DNA of 64,000 nucleotides. Origin: Kitasatospora sp. A2-31 (GTDB lineage Bacteria; Actinomycetota; Actinomycetes; Streptomycetales; Streptomycetaceae). The notes below the pieces were generated by a model, which saw nothing but the letters and a program-made list of their open reading frames with translations, did not search any database and had not been told where the DNA came from. Shown piece after piece: positions 43,891-63,600 of this stretch. Every line of letters starts with the position of its first letter. The stretch's first letter is position 1. Where the stretch lies: NCBI RefSeq assembly GCF_022288725.1, contig NZ_JAKNTA010000002.1, positions 239,968 through 303,967 of the forward strand, in the 5' to 3' direction. Position numbers and translations under genes: made by a program.

Positions 43891-44445
43891 CTAGCGAGCG
43901 GTGGCTGCCGCCCGTTCGGCCGCTTCGGCGATCTGCGTTGCGGCGCGCGCGGCGTGTCCGGAGTCGTGCCAGTCCCGGATGCTCTGGGCGGTGGGGCCGG
44001 GAGGAACGATGCCGAGCTGCCCGAGCAGGGCGAGGTCGTCGCGGACCGCCTCGTGCCGGACGACCTTGCCGTCGCGCAGGTGCAGCACGTGGACCTGCTC
44101 GGAGTCGATCTCGGCTCCCGTGGGCGGGATCGCCTGGAGGAGCTCGCCGTCGCGGTAGTGGACGAAGGGGCCGGTGTGCCGGCCCTGCATGTGCAGCCGT
44201 ATCCACACCTGGTCGCCGTCGTGGGCGAGGTCGGTGACGGGAAAGCGCAGGTCGGAGAAGGCGGAGCGCAGCCAAGCGCCCGAGGCCAGCACGCCCGCCG
44301 GTCCGGGGAGCGAGGACGCGGCGGGGGAGACGACCGCCTCGCGGTTGGTGAAGTCCTCGTGCACGACTGCTGCGGCCAGCGTCCCGTCTCCGGTCGCCAG
44401 GACCGTGAAGAGTCCGCGGGCCGCGTCCTCGGCTGACATCGCCAT
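43891..44445 (-). CDS. SnoaL-like ester cyclase/NTF2-fold protein
   Basis: Protein of 184 residues with an NTF2-like fold: AAAVVHEDFTNREAV, LRSAFSDLRFPVTDLAHDGDQVWIRLHMQGRHTGPF, AEIDSEQVHVLHLRDGKVVRHEAVRDDLALLGQLG. That is the pattern of the SnoaL-like ester cyclase family. Start could be 44445 or 44439. It is divergent from a TetR regulator 114 bases away, which probably controls it. Confidence 0.85.
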   Translation of the reverse strand: MAMSAEDAARGLFTVLATGDGTLAAAVVHEDFTNREAVVSPAASSLPGPAGVLASGAWLRSAFSDLRFPVTDLAHDGDQVWIRLHMQGRHTGPFVHYRDGELLQAIPPTGAEIDSEQVHVLHLRDGKVVRHEAVRDDLALLGQLGIVPPGPTAQSIRDWHDSGHAARAATQIAEAAERAAATAR

Positions 44446-44559
44446 GGGGTTCGGTTCCTCTCGGGCATGCGCGGGCGGCCCGGTCGCCGCCCTGACGGAT
44501 ATTCAGGTTACACATCGCCTATTGAATAGGTCGAGCATTTCTGCGGCTAGGCTGGCCTC

Positions 44560-45174
44560 GTGCCGACCAAACGCAAGTACGTCTCACCCCGCCGGGAGGA
44601 AGCCGCTGCCCAGACGCGTGCGCAGATCCTCCGGTCGGCGACCCGGCTGTTCGCCGAACGCGGCTACGGGCGGGTGACCGTCGCGGACATCGCCGCCGAG
44701 GCGGGCGTCTCCTCGAAGGCCGTCTTCGCGAGCGCCGGGAGCAAGGGCGACATCCTCAATGAGATCGTGGACACGGCCGTGCGGGCCTCCGGCTACGAGC
44801 AGGCGATGCGTACCGTGCTCGCCGAACAGGAGCCGGAGGCCGTTCTCCGGGCACTGGCCCACGGCACCCGGGCGGGGAACGAAGGCATGTTCACCGTCCA
44901 CGAGGCGATCCACAAGGCACTGCCGTCGCACGAGGACGGCGAGGCCCTGTGGGAGCGCGCCACCGCCGACTACCGTGCCGCCCTTCGCGCCGCGGCGGGC
45001 CATCTGCACGGCCTGGCGCCGCTCGCCTGGCCGGAGGAGGAGACGGCGGACCTCCTGTGGTTCTGGTTCGGCCCGGGCGGCTGGCGCACCCTGGTCGCCG
45101 AGAACGGCTGGCCCTGGGACCGCGCCGAGGCCTTCCTCCTTCGCACCGCCCTCGCCACCCTGCGAGCCTCGTGA
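44560..45174 (+). CDS. TetR-family transcriptional regulator
   Basis: Protein of 204 residues. The helix-turn-helix lies at residues 20-65 (QILRSATRLFAERGYGRVTVADIAAEAGVSSKAVFASAGSKGDIL). The GTG start at 44560 is preceded by an AT-rich stretch (44500-44550) shared with the divergent SnoaL-like gene, a likely operator region. Confidence 0.92.
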   Translation: MPTKRKYVSPRREEAAAQTRAQILRSATRLFAERGYGRVTVADIAAEAGVSSKAVFASAGSKGDILNEIVDTAVRASGYEQAMRTVLAEQEPEAVLRALAHGTRAGNEGMFTVHEAIHKALPSHEDGEALWERATADYRAALRAAAGHLHGLAPLAWPEEETADLLWFWFGPGGWRTLVAENGWPWDRAEAFLLRTALATLRAS

Positions 45175-45703
45175 TCCCGTGCTTCCCTAACTCCCCGGCA
45201 GGAAGGGCTTCGGCCGGCGCCTCCCGGTCGTCCGGCTCCAGGAGTGCCTCGCCGCGGAGGCGACGCACTACCGCGGACGGCTGCCGATGAAGGCCCGTGA
45301 GGTTCCCGGACGTCGGTCAGCCCGCCGGGCAGTCCGAGGAGCGCCGTCACGAGGCGGGTCCGTCGCTGAACGCCCCCCGGCCCGGGCGCCGTGGATGGCA
45401 TGTTCGCGGCCGAAAGACGGCAGGTCAAAGCCCTGGTCGCCGCGGATCCAGGGGTCTAGCATTCCGGTCACAGCAGTCCCACCACTCCCCTTGCCGGGCT
45501 GCTGAGCAGAGCAGCCGCGCCAGGGCCCGGTGCGGCGTGCCTCCCCACCGGTCGGGGCCTTGGGAACACCCCCTCGTTCCGCAGGGCCCCGGCCGGGCTG
45601 CGCCGCTCCAAGCGGCGTCGCAACCGGTGCGACCGGCGGCCACTCCCGGCCGCGGTCCTGGGCCCGCCCGGAAATCCGGTTCGCCTCAGGTGAATGACGA
45701 AGG
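45175..45703. other. no gene seen
   Basis: Convergent region between the TetR gene and the NRPS-cluster exporter. No recognisable product in any frame. Confidence 0.45.
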
Positions 45704-45737
45704 GCCGGCCCGCGGCCCGGTTCGGGGGCGGGCCGGC
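45704..45737 (-). terminator. hairpin terminator at the end of the NRPS operon
   Basis: Inverted repeat GCCGGCCCGC / GCGGGCCGGC with a 14-base loop, 88 bases downstream of the MFS stop; it may mark the end of the NRPS transcription unit. Confidence 0.55.
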
Positions 45738-45772
45738 TCCGTCGAGGTGTGGGCCGGCTCCGTCGAGGTGTG
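45731..45772. repeat. two-copy 21-base tandem repeat
   Basis: Two identical 21-base copies, each starting GGCCGGCTCCGTCGAGG, directly next to the terminator hairpin. Confidence 0.8.
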
Positions 45773-45824
45773 GGAGGGTGCTCACCGACCGGTGCGCCCG
45801 GCGCCTGCACGGGTCGGACGGGGG

Positions 45825-47078
45825 TCAGGGCTCGGTGGACATCGACCTGATGCCGGTGCTGAAGGTGGCGGTGACGGCGCCGATGGAGACGATCAGGGCG
45901 AAGACCAGCATCGCCGCCGCGCTGGACAAGTGGTCCAGCAGAAGGCCCGCCAGGGCGGGGGCCAGCGCCGCGGCGGAGGTGGCGGCCAGGATGACGACGC
46001 TGAAGACGCGGCCCTGGAGGTGGTCCGGGGTGATGGCCGCCTGGTAGCCGAAGAGGGCCGCGTTGGCGGTGGGGCCGAGGAAGACGGCGGCGGCCAGCGG
46101 CACGGCGGCCAGCACGCTGGTGGAGAAGAGTGCGCTGGCGGCCATCAGCGCGGCGGTGGCCCAGCTGAGCACCAGGATCAGGGTCGGCAGCCGCAGCCGG
46201 CGCTGGACGGAGGGGGCGGCGAAGGCGCCGAGGAAGCCGCCCACCGCGAAGATCGTGCTCGCCAGGCCGACCAGGTAGGACGAGGTGCCGGAGCGCTGGA
46301 GCGAGACGATGATCGCGAAGATCATGCCCGTGAACGCCATGTTGAGCGGGGCGGCGATCAGCAGCAGGGCGCGCAGGAAGGGGTTGGCCAGGACGAACCG
46401 CAGGCCCTCGGCGCCGGCCGCCGCGCCGGAGGACTCGGCCGTCTCCTTCCGCGGCTCCTGCATCGGCTCGCGGATCGCCAGCAGGGCGGCCAGCGAGAGC
46501 AGGTGGCTCACCGCGTTGCCGAGGAACGGCAGCGACCGGCCCAGCCCGAACAGAAGACCGCCCAGCGGCGGGCCGGCCAGCTGCGTCCCGTACGAGCGCG
46601 CCTCGTTGCGGGCGACCGCGTCGGAGAGCTGGTCGGGACGGACCAGGTTGCGTACCGCCGCGTGCTCGGCGGTGCTGAACACGGCGTTGGCGGCGGCGCC
46701 GACGACCACCAGCACCAGCACCATCACCATGCCGGCGGCGTCGGCGAGCACGGCGGCGCCGAGCGCGCCGTAGGCGGCGGCCCGCAGGACGTCGCAGAGC
46801 ACCATCAGCCGCCGCCGGTCGAAGCGGTCGGCCAGGACGCCGGCCGGCAGCCGGCAGACCATGCCGGCGACCAGGGCGGTGGTGCCGACCAGGCCAGCCT
46901 GAGTGGGCGAGCCCGTGAGCTGGAGCACCAGCAGCGGCAGGGCCAGGTTGGCCATGGCGCTGCCGAGGTCCGAGAGGCACTGGCTGGTCCAGAGCAGGTT
47001 GAAGGCGCGGTTGCGCCAGAGACCGGTCGGTGGCTCGGTCCCGGCGGCGGGGACGGTGTCCTCGGTGGTCGGCCGCAC
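45825..47078 (-). CDS. MFS transporter (probable product exporter)
   Basis: Transporter of 417 residues with about ten to twelve membrane helices, of the enterobactin-exporter/macrolide-efflux (MFS_3) type: NRAFNLLWTSQCLSDLGSAMANLALPLLVLQ, the loop motif PAGVLADRFDRRRLM, NEARSYGTQLAGPPLGGLLFGLG. GTG at 47078 was chosen as the start before the RPTTED tail. It starts 131 bases after the aminomutase gene on the same strand. Probably exports the NRPS peptide or gives self-resistance. Confidence 0.9.
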   Translation of the reverse strand: MRPTTEDTVPAAGTEPPTGLWRNRAFNLLWTSQCLSDLGSAMANLALPLLVLQLTGSPTQAGLVGTTALVAGMVCRLPAGVLADRFDRRRLMVLCDVLRAAAYGALGAAVLADAAGMVMVLVLVVVGAAANAVFSTAEHAAVRNLVRPDQLSDAVARNEARSYGTQLAGPPLGGLLFGLGRSLPFLGNAVSHLLSLAALLAIREPMQEPRKETAESSGAAAGAEGLRFVLANPFLRALLLIAAPLNMAFTGMIFAIIVSLQRSGTSSYLVGLASTIFAVGGFLGAFAAPSVQRRLRLPTLILVLSWATAALMAASALFSTSVLAAVPLAAAVFLGPTANAALFGYQAAITPDHLQGRVFSVVILAATSAAALAPALAGLLLDHLSSAAAMLVFALIVSIGAVTATFSTGIRSMSTEP

Positions 47079-47208
47079 TACTGCCTCGCTTTCGGAGCAC
47101 GTCGGGTTCGGCGAGCGGGTGCCTCGGAACCAGGGCGGGCCGGGACGGACCGGAGGGCCGGGGCGGACGGGAGGGCCGGGGCGCACGAGGCGGGCGGGAC
47201 GGACGGCG

Positions 47209-48474
<1,266 letters not shown>

Positions 48475-48564
48475 CACCACCACCTCACGCTCTGTCCTGC
48501 TTTCTCGTGTTTCTCGTGGATGCCCGGAGCCCCTTCGGCCGCCGGGCGCCTGGGGCCGCGCGGG

Positions 48565-48598
48565 CCCGGGGCCGTCGCGTCGGTGCGGCGGCCCCGGG
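48565..48598 (-). terminator. hairpin between mbtH and aminomutase genes
   Basis: Inverted repeat CCCGGGGCCG / CGGCCCCGGG with a 14-base loop, downstream of the mbtH-like stop. It may end or weaken the long NRPS transcript before the aminomutase gene. Confidence 0.5.
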
Positions 48599-48622
48599 TG
48601 CGGATTCGTCAGGTGCGGGGTG

Positions 48623-48838
48623 TCAGGAGCGCTCGGCCGCGGCCATCCGCAGCCGCAGGCTCAGCGGGCGCATGTCCGTCCACACCTCGTCGATGTGGGC
48701 CAGGCAGGCGCTCTTGACGCCCTCGAAGCCGGTGGCCGTCCAGCCGGTGGGCAGCTCGCGGCCCGCGGCCCAGATGGAGTACTGCTCCTCGTGGTTCACC
48801 ACGACCTGGTAGACGGTGTCGTCCTCGGTGTCGGACAT
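48623..48838 (-). CDS. MbtH-like protein
   Basis: Protein of 71 residues that binds and activates NRPS adenylation domains. The signature [19 protein letters not shown] and the W in [12 protein letters not shown] are present. Although small it is complete and in the right place, downstream of the NRPS and P450 genes. Confidence 0.95.
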   Translation of the reverse strand: MSDTEDDTVYQVVVNHEEQYSIWAAGRELPTGWTATGFEGVKSACLAHIDEVWTDMRPLSLRLRMAAAERS

Positions 48839-48849
48839 CTCGGTGGTCC

Positions 48850-48975
48850 CTTCTGGTGTCTGGTGTCGGGTGTCTGGTGTCGGGTGTCGGGTGTTTGGTG
48901 TCGGGTGTCGGGTGTTTGGTGTTTGGTGTTGGGTGTCGGGCTGTGTCGGGCGTTGGCTGTCGGTGTCCGGTGTGG
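48850..48975. repeat. imperfect GGTGTC-type tandem repeat
   Basis: About 120 bases of degenerate GGTGTCG/GGTGTTT units between the P450 stop and the mbtH start. Base use is sharply strand-biased: G/T on the plus strand, C/A on the coding strand. Such C-rich RNA without structure may affect termination or Rho action. Confidence 0.8.
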
Positions 48976-49012
48976 CGGGCGTCAGGTGACGGGGGGTCGG
49001 TGGGCGGCCGGC

Positions 49013-50235
49013 CTAGAGCCGGACCGGCAGCGACCGGAGACTGCGGTTGAGCAGCGAGGGCTGCCAGCTGACCTCGTGGCCGGCCAGGGCGAGGTGCGGC
49101 GAGGCCGCCAGCAGGTCGGTGAGCGCGGCTCCGGCGACCAGGCGGGCCAGCGGCGCGCCCAGGCAGAAGTGCTCGCCGTGGCCGAACCCGAGGTGCGGAT
49201 TGGGGGAGCGGCCGATGTCCAGCTCGTCGGGGCGGTCGAACCTGGACGGGTCCCGGTTGGCGGCCGCGGTGACCAGGTAGAGCCGGTCACCGGCCCGCAG
49301 CGTGCGGTCGCCCAGGGCGAAGTCGGCCGCGACCTGGCGGACCGACAGCTTGGAGGGCCCGTCGAAGCGCAGCAGTTCCTCCACGGCGCCGCGCGCCGAC
49401 TCGGGGTCCGCGCGCAGCCGTTCGAGCTGGTCGGGTCGGCGCAGCAGGTTCCACACACCGACGGCGATCAGGTTGCTGGTGGTCTCGCCGCCCGCGAACG
49501 CGATGTGGGTGAGCATGGCGACGAACTCGTCCTCGCCGACCTCCTCGCCCACCAGACCGCCGGCCAGGGCCGCGCTGATCAGGTCGGCGCCCGGCTCCTC
49601 GCGGCGCCTGCGGACCAGCCGGCGCAGGTAGCCGAAGAGGTCCAGCAGGGCCCGGTGGGAGTTCTCGGTCTCCTCCGGCGACTGCACCGAGCCGAGGGCG
49701 AGGTCGCCCACCTGGATCGCCCAGCGCTGGAAGTCCGCGGTGTCCTCGGGCGGCACGCCCATCCAGGCCGCCGCGACGGTGGCGGGCAGCGGGCGGGCGA
49801 AGTCGGCCACCAGGTCGGTGACCGGGCCGCCGGCGCCGGCCGCGGCGGTCAGCCGGGCCACCGCCTCCTGCACCATCGGGCGGTTGCGCCGGATCTGCCC
49901 GGGGCCGAAGGCGCCCCGGAAGACGCTGCGCAGCCGGCGGTGCTCGGGCGGGTCGACGAACACCATCCATCCGGCCATGATCCGGAAGGCGCGGGCGGCC
50001 TCCGGGCCGAGCAGGTGTAGGGGCGTCTGGGCCAGCACCGGGGTGATCCGGTCGGCGGACACCGCGGGCTCCGCGAAGCACGCGGCCACCTGGTCGTAGC
50101 CGGTCACCAGCCAGGCCCGGTTGGCCGGGCTCCAGTGCACGGGCGCGGCCTCGCGCAGCCGGGCGAGGCGGGGGAACGGGTCGGCGACGACCTCGTCGTC
50201 CAGCAGGTAGGGGTCGAGGGCCCGGTCGGTGGCGG

Positions 50236-50239
<4 letters not shown>
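49013..50239 (-). CDS. cytochrome P450
   Basis: P450 of 408 residues. The haem motif is [16 protein letters not shown], the I-helix motif AFAGGETTS and the K-helix EELLR. No membrane anchor, as in soluble bacterial P450s. The GTG at 50239 overlaps the NRPS stop by four bases (GTGA), tying it to peptide assembly. It may hydroxylate a carrier-bound amino acid or cross-link the product. Confidence 0.94.
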
Positions 50240-57623
<7,384 letters not shown>

Positions 57624-57627
<4 letters not shown>

Positions 57628-60600
57628 GCGTTCTCCTCCAGCTTCCGGGCGAGCCCGGCGATGGTCCGGGCCTCGAAGAAGGCGCGGAGCGTGACCGTGG
57701 CGTCGAGTCGTGACCGCAGCCGGGAGATCACCCGCATGGCGGTCAGGGAGTGGCCGCCGAGGTCGAAGAAGTCGTCCTCGACCCCGATGTCCGGCCGGTG
57801 GAGCAGTTCGGCCCACACCTCGGCGAGGGCCTTCTCGGTGTCGGTGCGCGGAGCGACGTGCGCGGCACCGCCGACGGTGACCGGCTCCGGCAACGCGGCC
57901 CGGTCCACCTTGCCGTTGCCGAGCAGCGGCAGGGCGTCCAGGACCACCAGGGCGGCGGGCACCATCGCGTACGGCAGGACGGCCTCCAGGTGGGCGCGCA
58001 GTGCGGAGACCGTCACCGGGGAGCCCGGCGCCTGCTGGGCGTAGCCGGTGAGCCGCCAGCCGTTCGCTCCGTCGGGGCGGGCGACCACGGCCGCCGCGCC
58101 CACACCGGGGTGCGCGGCCAGGGCCGCCTCCACCTCGGCGGGCTCGATCCGCACGCCCCGGACCTTCACCTGGCGGTCCAGCCGCCCGGCGAACTCCAGG
58201 GAGCCGTCGGCCAGCCAGCGGCCGCGGTCGCCGGTGCGGTACATCCGGGCACCGGGCGCGCCGAAGGGGTCGGGGACGAAGGCCGCCGCGGTCTGGCCCG
58301 GCCGGCCGTGGTAGCCGCGGGTGGGACCGGAGCCGCCGATGTACAGCTCTCCGAACACGCCGGTCGGCACCGGACGCAGCGCGGCGTCCAGCACCTGTAC
58401 GCCGGTGCCCGGCATCGGCCGGCCGATGGAGACGGTCCGGGCCGGCACCGCCGGGTCGAGGTCCTCGACCGTGGTGGTCAGCGTGCACTCGGTCGGTCCG
58501 TAGTGGTTGACCACCCGGCGCAGCCCCGGCAGTGCGCGGTGCAGCCGGGCCAGCAGCTCCGGGGTGCAGGGCTCTCCGCTGAGCACCAGCAGGCGCAGCG
58601 CCGGCAGGTTCGCGGGGGTGAGGTCGCCGCCGTCGATCAGCTGGTGCAGGAGCGACGGCACCATGCTCAGCACGGCCGTCGGGACGGGCTTGCCCTCGCC
58701 GGCGAGGTCGTCCGCCAGGCCGGACAGGTCGGACTGGCCGGCCATCAGCACGGTCGCGCCGACGGTGAGCGGGCCGATGCAGTCGCGCAGGAAGGCGTCG
58801 AAGGAGGGCGAGGCCCGCTGCAGGACGACGTCCGCGGAGCTCAGCCGGTAGTGGGCGAGCACGGTGTCGAGGTAGGCGGTGACGGTGTCGAAGCAGGCCA
58901 GCACGCCCTTCGGTGTCCCTGAGGAGCCCGAGGTGTAGACCACGTAGGCGAGCCCGTCGGGCGCCGGGGCGGTGTCGGGGGCGGTGTCCGGGCGGCGCTC
59001 CAGCGCGGGGTCGGCCAGGGTGGCCTCGTCGACCACCAGCAGGATCCCCGCGTCCTGGGAGATCCGGGTGGTCCGGGCCTCGGGCAGGTCGGGGTCGAGC
59101 GCGACGAACGCGCCGCCGGCCTTCCAGACGCCGAGGACCGCGACCACGGTGTCGGCACCCCGGCGCAGCCGCAGCCCGACCCGGGTCTCCGGACCGACGC
59201 CGAGGGCGACCAGGTGGTGGGCGAGCCGGTTGGCCCGCCGGTCCAGCTCGGCGTAGCCGATCCGGACGTCCCCGCTGACCACGGCCGTCGCGTCCGGGGT
59301 GGTCCGGGCGTGATCGGCGATCCGCTCCAGCAGCGGGCGCCTCGGCGCGGTCCGCGGCAGGGCGCCCGGCCGGGGCGGCGTCGGCAGCAGGTCGCCGATG
59401 CGGGTGGCGGGGGCGACGACGGCCTCCCGCAGGATCCCGGTGTACGCCTGTGCCATCCGCCCGACCGTGGCCGCGTCCAGGATGTCGGTGGTGAAGTCGA
59501 GGGTGCCGGCCAGCCCGTCGGGGCCGTGCACGAGCTCCAGGGTGAGGTCCAGCTTGGCGGCCCCCCGGTCGACGGGCACGGCGGTGCCGGTGGCGGGGCC
59601 GAGCCGCAGGGTGTCCACGTTCCAGTCGTTGAAGCTGAACAGGGCCTGGAACAGCGGGGAGCGGTTGAGCTCCCGCTCCGGGTGCAGCTCCTCCACCAGG
59701 CGTCCGAACGGGACGTCCTGGTGCTCGTACGCGTCGAGGGCGTCCGCGCGGACCCGGCCGAGCAGCTCGGCGAAGGACGGGTCGCCGGCGAGGTCGGCCC
59801 GCAGCACCAGGGTGTTGAGGAAGAAGCCCACCACGTCGCGGACCTCGGGACGGCCGCGGCCGGCGACCGGGGTGCCGACGCCGAAGTCCCGTTGCCCGCT
59901 CCAGCGCCCGAGCAGCACCTGGTAGGCGGCCAGCAGGGTCATGAACAGGGTCGCGCCGTGCTCCCGGCCCAGTTCCTCCAGACGCGCCGTCAGCTCGGGG
60001 CCCACGGTGAACTCCACCGACCCGCCGGCGCCGGTGCGGACGGCCGGGCGGGGCCGGTCGGTGGGCAGCTCCAGGGCCGGCAGCCCGGCCAGCCGCTCCC
60101 GCCAGTGGGCGAGTTCCGCGGCCGACCCCTCGCCGCCGAGCCGCTCGCGCTGCCAGCGCGCGAAGTCGGCGTAGCGCACCGCGGGGCGGGGCGGCTCGGC
60201 GCCGTCGTGGCAGGCCTGGAGGTCGCGGACCAGCAGCCCGACCGACCAGCCGTCGGAGACGGTGTGGTGCATCGCCAGCAGCAGCACGTGCTCGTCCGCG
60301 CCGACGCGCCAGAGCACGGCCCGGAACAGCGGCCCGCCGACGAGGTCGAAGGGCACCCGGGCCTCGTCCCGCACCGCCCGCTCGGCCTCGGCGACCGACC
60401 GGGCCGCCCGCAGCTCCACACCGGGCCAGCCGGGGCGGATGTCCTGCGACACCACGCCGTCGGCCAGGGAGAACCGGGTGCGCAGCACCTCGTGCCGGTC
60501 CACCAGGGCGTCGAGGGCGGCGGCCAGCCGGCCGTGGTCCAGCGGCCCGGTCAGCCGCCAGGCCACCGGGACGGTGTAGGCGGCGCCGGCGCCCTCCAGG

Positions 60601-63600
60601 CGGTCCAGGAACACCAGGCGCTCCTGTCCGAAGGAGGCCGGCAGCCCGGTGTCGCCGGTGCCCCGGAGGATCGGGGTGTCCTCGGCGGGAGCGGTGGCGG
60701 CGAGCAGCCGGGCCAGCCCGGCGACGGTGCGGGCGGTGAAGAGGTCCCGGAAGGTCAGTTGCCGGCCGGTCCGTTCGGCCACCGCGCCGACCACCTTGAT
60801 GGCGAGCAGCGAGTGCCCGCCGAGGGCGAAGAAGTCGTCGTCCGCGCCGGGGTCGTCGACGCCCAGCACCTCCGACCAGACGGCGGCGAGCTGCTGCTCC
60901 AGCCCGGGGGCCGGGCGGCGGCCGCGTACGGCCGGGGTGCGGGCCGGCGCGGGGAGGGCGGCCCGGTCCACCTTGCCGTTTCGGGTGAGCGGAAGTTCGT
61001 CGAGCACCACCACGGCGGACGGCACGAGGTACGCCGGCAGCTGCTCGCCGAGGAACCCGGACAGCCCGTCCAGCCCGGTGCGGTCGCCGACCACGTAGGC
61101 GACCAGCGCGAGGGCGCCGCTGCGGTCGGGCCGGGCCACCACCACGGTGTCCCGCACCGCCGGGTGACGGCGCACCGCACCCTCGACCTCGGCCGGCTCC
61201 ACCCGGAACCCGCGGACCTTGACCTGCCCGTCGGCCCGGCCGACGAACTCCAGCCGGCCCCGGGCGTCCCAGCGCACCAGGTCGCCCGTGCGGTAGACGC
61301 GGCCGCCGGGGGGCCCGAACGGGTCGGGCAGGAACCGCTCGGCGGTGCGGCCCGGCGCCCCCGCGTACCCGCGGGCCAGGCCGGCGCCGCCGAGCAGCAG
61401 CTCCCCGACCACCCCGACGGGCACCGGCCGCAGCCGTTCGTCGACCACGTACGCGGTGGTGTTGTCCACCGGGCGGCCGATCGGCACCCCGCCGGCACCG
61501 CGGTCACGGTCGTCCACCCGGTGCCAGGTGGCGAAGGTGGTCGACTCGGCCGGCCCGTACATGTGCAGCAGCCGGTCGGGGCCCGGACCGGCGAGCAGGG
61601 CGCCCACCGCCGACGGATCGGCGGCCTCGCCGCCGAAGAGCACCGTCCGCAGGGCCGCGAGCGCCCGGGGCCGCTCCCGGACGACCTGGTTGAACAGCGC
61701 GGTGGTGAGGAACAGGGTGGTGACGCCGTGCCGGTCCAGGTGCGCGGCCAGGGCGTCCGGCGACAGCACCACGTCCGGCGGGGTGACCACCAGGGCCGCC
61801 CCGGCGACCAGGGTGGCCCAGACCTCGAAGGTCGCCGCGTCGAACACCGGGCTGGCCGCGAAGGCCACCCGGTCGTCCGGTCCGAGGGCGAGGTGGCTGC
61901 CCGCGCGCACGGTGCGCACCAGCGCCCGGTGGCTGATGGCGACGCCCTTGGGCCGCCCGGTGGAGCCCGAGGTGTAGACGAGGAAGGCGAGGTTCTCCGG
62001 GTCGGCCGCCGCCCCGGGCGCGGTGGCGGGCCGCCGGCCGATCCCGGCGGCGTCGCGGGCGAGGTCGACCACCCGGCAGCCCAGGGAGTCAAGGTCGGGC
62101 CGCCCGCCGGAGGTGACGAGCAGCAGCGCGCCGCTCTCCCCGGTCAGGTGACGGCTGCGTTCCACCGGCTGGTCGGCGTCCAGGGGCAGGTAGGCGGCGC
62201 CGGCCTTGAGCACCGCGAGCTGCGCCGCCACCAGCTCCGCGCCGCGGGGCAGGCTGACCGCCACCACGGTCTCCGGGCCGGCACCGAGGGCGATCAGGTG
62301 GTGGGCGAGCCGGTTGGCCCGCCGGTCGAGGTCGGCGTACGTCCAGACGGCGGTGCCGTCCACCACGGCCGGGCGGTCACCGTGCGCGGCGGCCCGGGCG
62401 GCGATCAGCCGGTGCAGGGCGAGCGGTTCGATCGGGGGAGTGGGGGCGGTGCCGGCCGCCACCAGCCGGGCCGCCTCCTCGGGGCCGAGCAGGTCCCAGT
62501 CGCCGAGCCGCCCGCCGGGGTCCGCGGCGAACGCCAGCAGCAGCCGGTGGTAGCCGGCGGCGAGCCGCTCCACGGTGGCGGGGTCGAACAGGTCCGTCGC
62601 GTACTCGATCAGACCGGTGCAGGTGCCGTCGGCGGCCCGGTCGACGAAGAGGGTGAGGTCGAACTTGGCGGTCCGCCAGCCGAGCGGGATCTCCTCGGCG
62701 GCCAGTCCGGGCAGCCGCAGCGCCGCGGTGGCGTCGCGGAGCGCGAACATGGTCTGGAACACCGGGTTGCGGCTGAGGTCGCGGTCCGGCCGCAGCTCCT
62801 CCACCACGCGCTCGAACGGCACGTCCTGGTGGTCGTACGCGCCGAGGACGGCCTCCCGGACCCGGCGGAGCAGATCGGGGAGGGTGGGGTCGCCGTCGAG
62901 GTCGGCCCGCACGGCAAGGGTGTTGGCGAAGAAGCCGACGACGTCCTCCACCTCGGCGTAGGAGCGGCCGGCGGCCGCCGTGCCGACGGCGAAGTCGCGC
63001 TGCCCGCTCCACCGGCCCAGCAGCACCTGGAAGGCCGCCAGCAGCAGGGTGTGCAGGGTGGTGGAGCCGTCCCGGGCGTACCGGTCCAGCGCGCGCAACG
63101 CGTCCTGCGGCAGGTCGAAGCGGTGGGTGGCCCCGTCGGTGCCCAGGACCGCCGGCCGGGGCCGGTCGGTGGGCAGCTCCAGGACCGGGACGCCGGCCAG
63201 TGCGCCGCGCCACCACTCCAGCAGGGCGGCCAGCCGCTCCGGGGTCAGGTCGGCGCGCTGGCGGCGGGCGAAGTCCGCGTAGCCCACCGGCGGCAGCGGC
63301 GGAGTGCCCCCGGCGTACAGCTCGCCCAGCTCGCGCGCGACGATGCCCAGTGACCAGCCGTCGGCGACCAGGTGGTGCAGCACCAGCAGCAGGACGTCGT
63401 GCCCGGGGAGGCGCAGCAGCAGGGCCCGCCAGGCCGGGCCCGCGGCGAGGTCGAACGGCCGGCGCAGCTCGGCGGCGATCTCCTCCTCCCACCCCTCGGA
63501 GTCGGCCAGGCGCAGGTCCACGACGGGCCCGGGGGCGATGACGGGCGGGCGGTCCGCGCCGGGGAAGCGCGTGCGCAGGGCGTCGTGCCGGGCCGCCAGG

